Positions 5,322-6,758 of a stretch of DNA of 6,758 nucleotides are shown one piece after another. Source of the stretch: Streptomyces sp. NRRL S-350 (GTDB lineage: Bacteria; Actinomycetota; Actinomycetes; Streptomycetales; Streptomycetaceae); assembly GCF_000719705.1 (NCBI RefSeq), contig NZ_JOHO01000121.1, forward strand, positions 1 through 6,758, in the 5' to 3' direction. Both the position numbers and the translations under genes were made by a program. Position 1 is the stretch's first letter, and each line of letters begins with the position of its first letter. A model generated the notes under the pieces. That model had not been told where the DNA came from, did not search any database, and saw only the letters and a list, made by a program, of their open reading frames with translations.

Positions 5322-6147
5322 GGGCCGCCGTACCGAACCGGGCCTCGAAGGCGGCCCGGTTCACCGAGACCGGCGAGCGGTCCCAGACCGCGAACACCAC
5401 CCGTTCGAAGGCCGCGCCCCGGCGCGCCAGCGCGCCCTCGAAGGCCTCGGCGACCTGCGCCGGGTCGTTGCGGAACACCCCGCAGCCCCAGGCGCCGAGC
5501 ACCAGCGTGCGCACGTCGTGCCGGGCGGCCGCCGCGAGCACCCGTTCGGCCCGCTCGGCGAGCACGGCCCGGACGTCAACTCCGGCCGAACGCCGTTCCA
5601 GCTGACCGGCGTTGGGCGCCGGCGAGGTCAGGAAGGTGACGGGGTACGGCTGCGCCAGCAGGTCGCCGCGCCTGTCCCGGATCACCGGCACGTCCGGCGA
5701 GACGATCACCCGGTGGCTGTACCGGAGGTCGCTGGAGGCCCGGTGCGCCTCGTAGTAGTCCGGCGCCTCCAGCAGGCAGCTGTACAGCAGCGCGCTGCGG
5801 CACAGGTCCTCCTCCTGGGCGCGGGCACCGCGCAGGTAGCCGCCGCCGGGGTTGCGGGCGGAGGCGAAGTTCAGCACCCCGACCGGGCCGGCCCCGGCCG
5901 TGACCAGCCGCCGGGCGGCCTCGATGCTCCCCTCGGCGGTCACCTCGACGCTCCCGCGCGGCCCGGGCCCCGGGCCTCCCGCCGCCACCAGCGCGTCCAG
6001 GGCCGGGGGCGCGTACGACACCGTCCCGGCCCGCGCGGCCGTCAACTGCTCCCCCACCTGCACGAGTCCGCCCCCGGCCGCCCGGTAGCTCCCCCGCTCG
6101 GCGATCTCCTCGTTCACCCGTGCCACGTCATGCAGTCTGCTGCTCAT
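5317..6147 (-). CDS. Microbial-type poly(ADP-ribose) glycohydrolase (TIGR02452/DUF2263)
   Basis: This 276-residue protein fits the TIGR02452 family, microbial PARG catalytic domain. Characterised relatives hydrolyse the ribose-ribose bonds of poly(ADP-ribose) through a macrodomain-like fold. The family signature GGG-X6-8-QEE is present: NPGGG (99-103), then seven residues, then QEE (111-113), with the second Glu the expected catalytic acid. VLNFASARNPGG (91-102), EDLCRSALLYSCL (113-125), the segment YPVTFLTSPAPNAGQ (168-182) and the diphosphate loop GAWGCGVFRNDP (218-229) are all typical. Residues 1-65 are the usual helical N-terminal region. No secretion signal is visible, so it acts in the cytosol, perhaps on ADP-ribosylated DNA or protein. 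ATG 6147 follows a TAGCGT -10 by seven bases. Length is normal and all key residues are present, so I expect an active enzyme. Confidence 0.93.
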   Translation of the reverse strand: MSSRLHDVARVNEEIAERGSYRAAGGGLVQVGEQLTAARAGTVSYAPPALDALVAAGGPGPGPRGSVEVTAEGSIEAARRLVTAGAGPVGVLNFASARNPGGGYLRGARAQEEDLCRSALLYSCLLEAPDYYEAHRASSDLRYSHRVIVSPDVPVIRDRRGDLLAQPYPVTFLTSPAPNAGQLERRSAGVDVRAVLAERAERVLAAAARHDVRTLVLGAWGCGVFRNDPAQVAEAFEGALARRGAAFERVVFAVWDRSPVSVNRAAFEARFGTAAR

Positions 6148-6166
6148 GTCCCGGACGCTACGGGAC
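6148..6166 (-). promoter_or_regulatory. PARG -10 inside an inverted repeat, operator candidate
   Basis: On the minus strand TAGCGT (6160 to 6155) lies seven bases before the ATG at 6147, again a leaderless arrangement. The -10 is framed by a perfect 6-bp inverted repeat: GTCCCG at 6148-6153 and CGGGAC at 6161-6166 on the plus strand, with a 7-bp spacer that contains the hexamer. A protein bound there would cover the -10 and the start point, so repression is the natural reading. Confidence 0.5.
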
Positions 6167-6187
6167 TACCGCGCTCGCGCGCCACAG

Positions 6188-6210
6188 GTTATTCTCACTT
6201 CCAGAACAAC
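6188..6210. promoter_or_regulatory. AT-rich inverted repeat, operator candidate
   Basis: GTTATTCT (6188-6195) and AGAACAAC (6203-6210) form an inverted repeat with one mismatch in eight, across a 7-bp spacer. The centre is about 50 bp upstream of the PARG start. The patch is clearly AT-richer than its surroundings, which makes chance pairing less likely than for the GC repeats. It does not match the actinobacterial SOS box or the CIRCE element. A dimeric regulator site is inferred. Confidence 0.4.
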
Positions 6211-6236
6211 GCCTCGGGGGCTTGGCGAGGTGTTGG

Positions 6237-6254
6237 CGGTATCGGGGGATACCG
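6237..6254. repeat. Perfect 7-bp inverted repeat with G4 loop
   Basis: CGGTATC (6237-6243) and GATACCG (6248-6254) are exact inverse copies around GGGG. In RNA this would be a stable stem-loop. It sits between the helicase terminator and the PARG promoter, with no gene reading through it that I can see. A second, weaker pair, GGCA and TGCC, follows at 6257-6272. Confidence 0.5.
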
Positions 6255-6313
6255 GAGGCACCGGGGGATGCCAGGGGGGTGACGGGGGAACGCGAAGGGC
6301 CCGCTCCGGGGGA
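6243..6313 (+). repeat. Four spaced CGGGGGA repeats
   Basis: The 7-mer CGGGGGA occurs at 6243, 6262, 6283 and 6307, with steps of 19, 21 and 24 bp. The first two copies extend to CGGGGGAT. The last copy overlaps the loop of the terminator hairpin. The spacing is near two helical turns, which could suit cooperative protein binding; the G runs may also form a G-quadruplex. Confidence 0.4.
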
Positions 6314-6328
6314 CGGAGCGGGCCCTTC
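6294..6328 (-). terminator. Strong terminator hairpin of helicase-like gene
   Basis: A perfect 15-bp stem is formed by 6294-6308 (GAAGGGCCCGCTCCG) and 6314-6328, around a five-base loop (GGGGA on the plus strand). It lies 50 bp past the stop codon of the minus-strand gene at the right edge. The stem is A/T-tipped, GC-rich inside, and lacks a long U tract, as is usual for actinomycete intrinsic terminators. Being symmetric, it could also stop transcription from the left. Confidence 0.85.
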
Positions 6329-6377
6329 ACGCATTCAGTTCGGCCGGCGGTCGATCACCGGCCGGCCGGACGGCAGG

Positions 6378-6758
6378 TCAGTTCTTCCAGCGCGGCTTGC
6401 GGTCGTCGCGGTTGAAGCCGCCACGGTCACGGTCGAAACCGCCCGAGCGGGCGCCACGGTCGTCGCGGTCACGGTTGAAGCCACCGCGGTCGGCCTGCGG
6501 ACGGCCACCGGCGCGGTGGTCGTCGCGGCGGGCGAACGGACGGTTGTTGCTGCTGCCGCGCTCGTCGCGGTCCCGGCCGAAGGCGGGGCGGTCACCGAAG
6601 GAACGGGCCGGACGGTCACCGAAGGAGCGGCCGCCGCGGTCGTCACGGTCACGGTTGAAGCCACCGGAACGGGCACCACGGTCGTCACGGTCACGGTTGA
6701 AGCCACCACCGCGGTTGTCACGGTCGCCGAAGGAGCGGCCGCCGCGGTCGTCACGGTC
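6378..6758 (-). CDS. C-terminal tail of probable DEAD-box RNA helicase (partial)
   Basis: Only the last 126 codons and the TGA (6380-6378) are inside the window; the start lies beyond the right edge. The visible part is wholly low-complexity and rich in Arg, Asp, Gly, Phe and Asn, built from a 14-residue unit, GGFNRDRDDRGARS, with variants RSFGDR and RPFARRDD. It ends in FNRDDRKPRWKN. Tails of this type, with a basic PRWK ending, are what I recall at the C terminus of Streptomyces RhlE-like DEAD-box helicases; they bind RNA and can promote condensate formation. No helicase motif is visible here, so the identity is inference. Support for this frame: an ordered repeat with a biological end, GC third positions, and a strong terminator 50 bp later. 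A second frame (6754 to 6335) is also open but gives only Thr/Val/Ala filler. Confidence 0.75.
   Translation of the reverse strand, partial: DRDDRGGRSFGDRDNRGGGFNRDRDDRGARSGGFNRDRDDRGGRSFGDRPARSFGDRPAFGRDRDERGSSNNRPFARRDDHRAGGRPQADRGGFNRDRDDRGARSGGFDRDRGGFNRDDRKPRWKN
6458..6758 (-). repeat. 42-bp coding repeats in the helicase-like tail
   Basis: A 28-bp block is identical at 6638-6665 and 6680-6707, a period of exactly 42 bp or 14 codons. A near-copy differing by one base lies at 6458-6485, and a further copy begins at 6741 and runs off the edge. The near identity at synonymous positions points to recent duplication by slippage or unequal crossover. Confidence 0.8.

Noticed and set aside
159..6147. 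A single defence or signalling island made of glycosylase-like protein, phosphatase, lectin, unknown protein and PARG
   Set aside because: The genes lie on both strands with separate promoters, with no mobile-element marks and no composition shift. Nothing but proximity links them.
6335..6754. Open frame on the minus strand giving a Thr/Val/Ala repeat protein
   Set aside because: It overlaps the Arg/Asp/Gly frame ending at 6378, is pure low-complexity caused by the 42-bp repeats, reads on into the terminator-side spacer, and lacks a ribosome site.
6458..6758. Regular repeats suggestive of a CRISPR array
   Set aside because: The repeats are in frame, have a 14-codon period, have no unique spacers of constant length, and encode a plausible peptide.

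Overview
The window looks like chromosomal DNA from a high-GC actinomycete, most likely Streptomyces or Kitasatospora. By eye the GC content is above 70%, codon third positions are almost all G or C, no gene appears to contain a TTA codon, and promoters are mostly -10 hexamers of the TAnnnT type placed directly before the start codon. No transposase, integrase, tRNA, rRNA or CRISPR array is visible.

Layout from left to right. A G-rich leader (1-158) precedes a winged-helix protein of the AlkZ/YcaQ DNA-glycosylase superfamily (+, 159-1391). A YgfF-like short-chain dehydrogenase/reductase (+, 1402-2217) follows, with its -10 hexamer overlapping the stop codon of the first gene. Next is a protein-tyrosine-phosphatase-family enzyme (+, 2353-3048). 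A spacer rich in short GC repeats separates it from a convergent gene for a cytosolic-looking ricin-type beta-trefoil lectin (-, 3157-3690). The lectin gene is divergent, across 85 bp, from a 373-residue protein I do not recognise (+, 3776-4897). A small alanine/glycine-rich membrane protein (+, 4977-5312) converges on a microbial-type poly(ADP-ribose) glycohydrolase (-, 5317-6147); both stop codons lie inside one 14-bp palindrome. A 230-bp intergenic stretch holds three inverted repeats, four spaced CGGGGGA words and a perfect 15-bp terminator stem. The right edge holds the last 126 codons of a gene on the minus strand (6378-6758) that encodes an Arg/Asp/Gly/Phe/Asn-rich repeat tail, most probably that of a DEAD-box RNA helicase.

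How the genes work together. I see no real operon. Nearly every gene carries its own likely promoter, and six of the seven visible starts fit a leaderless arrangement. Shared themes are nucleic-acid and ADP-ribose biology (glycosylase-like protein, PARG, helicase tail) and small-molecule or phospho-ester enzymes (SDR, phosphatase), but co-functioning is not supported by co-transcription. I do not see convincing evidence for a new multi-gene system. The most unusual items are the run of leaderless starts, the glycosylase homologue lacking the catalytic Gln motif, the palindrome that encloses two opposing stop codons, the operator-like repeats before the PARG gene, and the low-complexity helicase-like tail.
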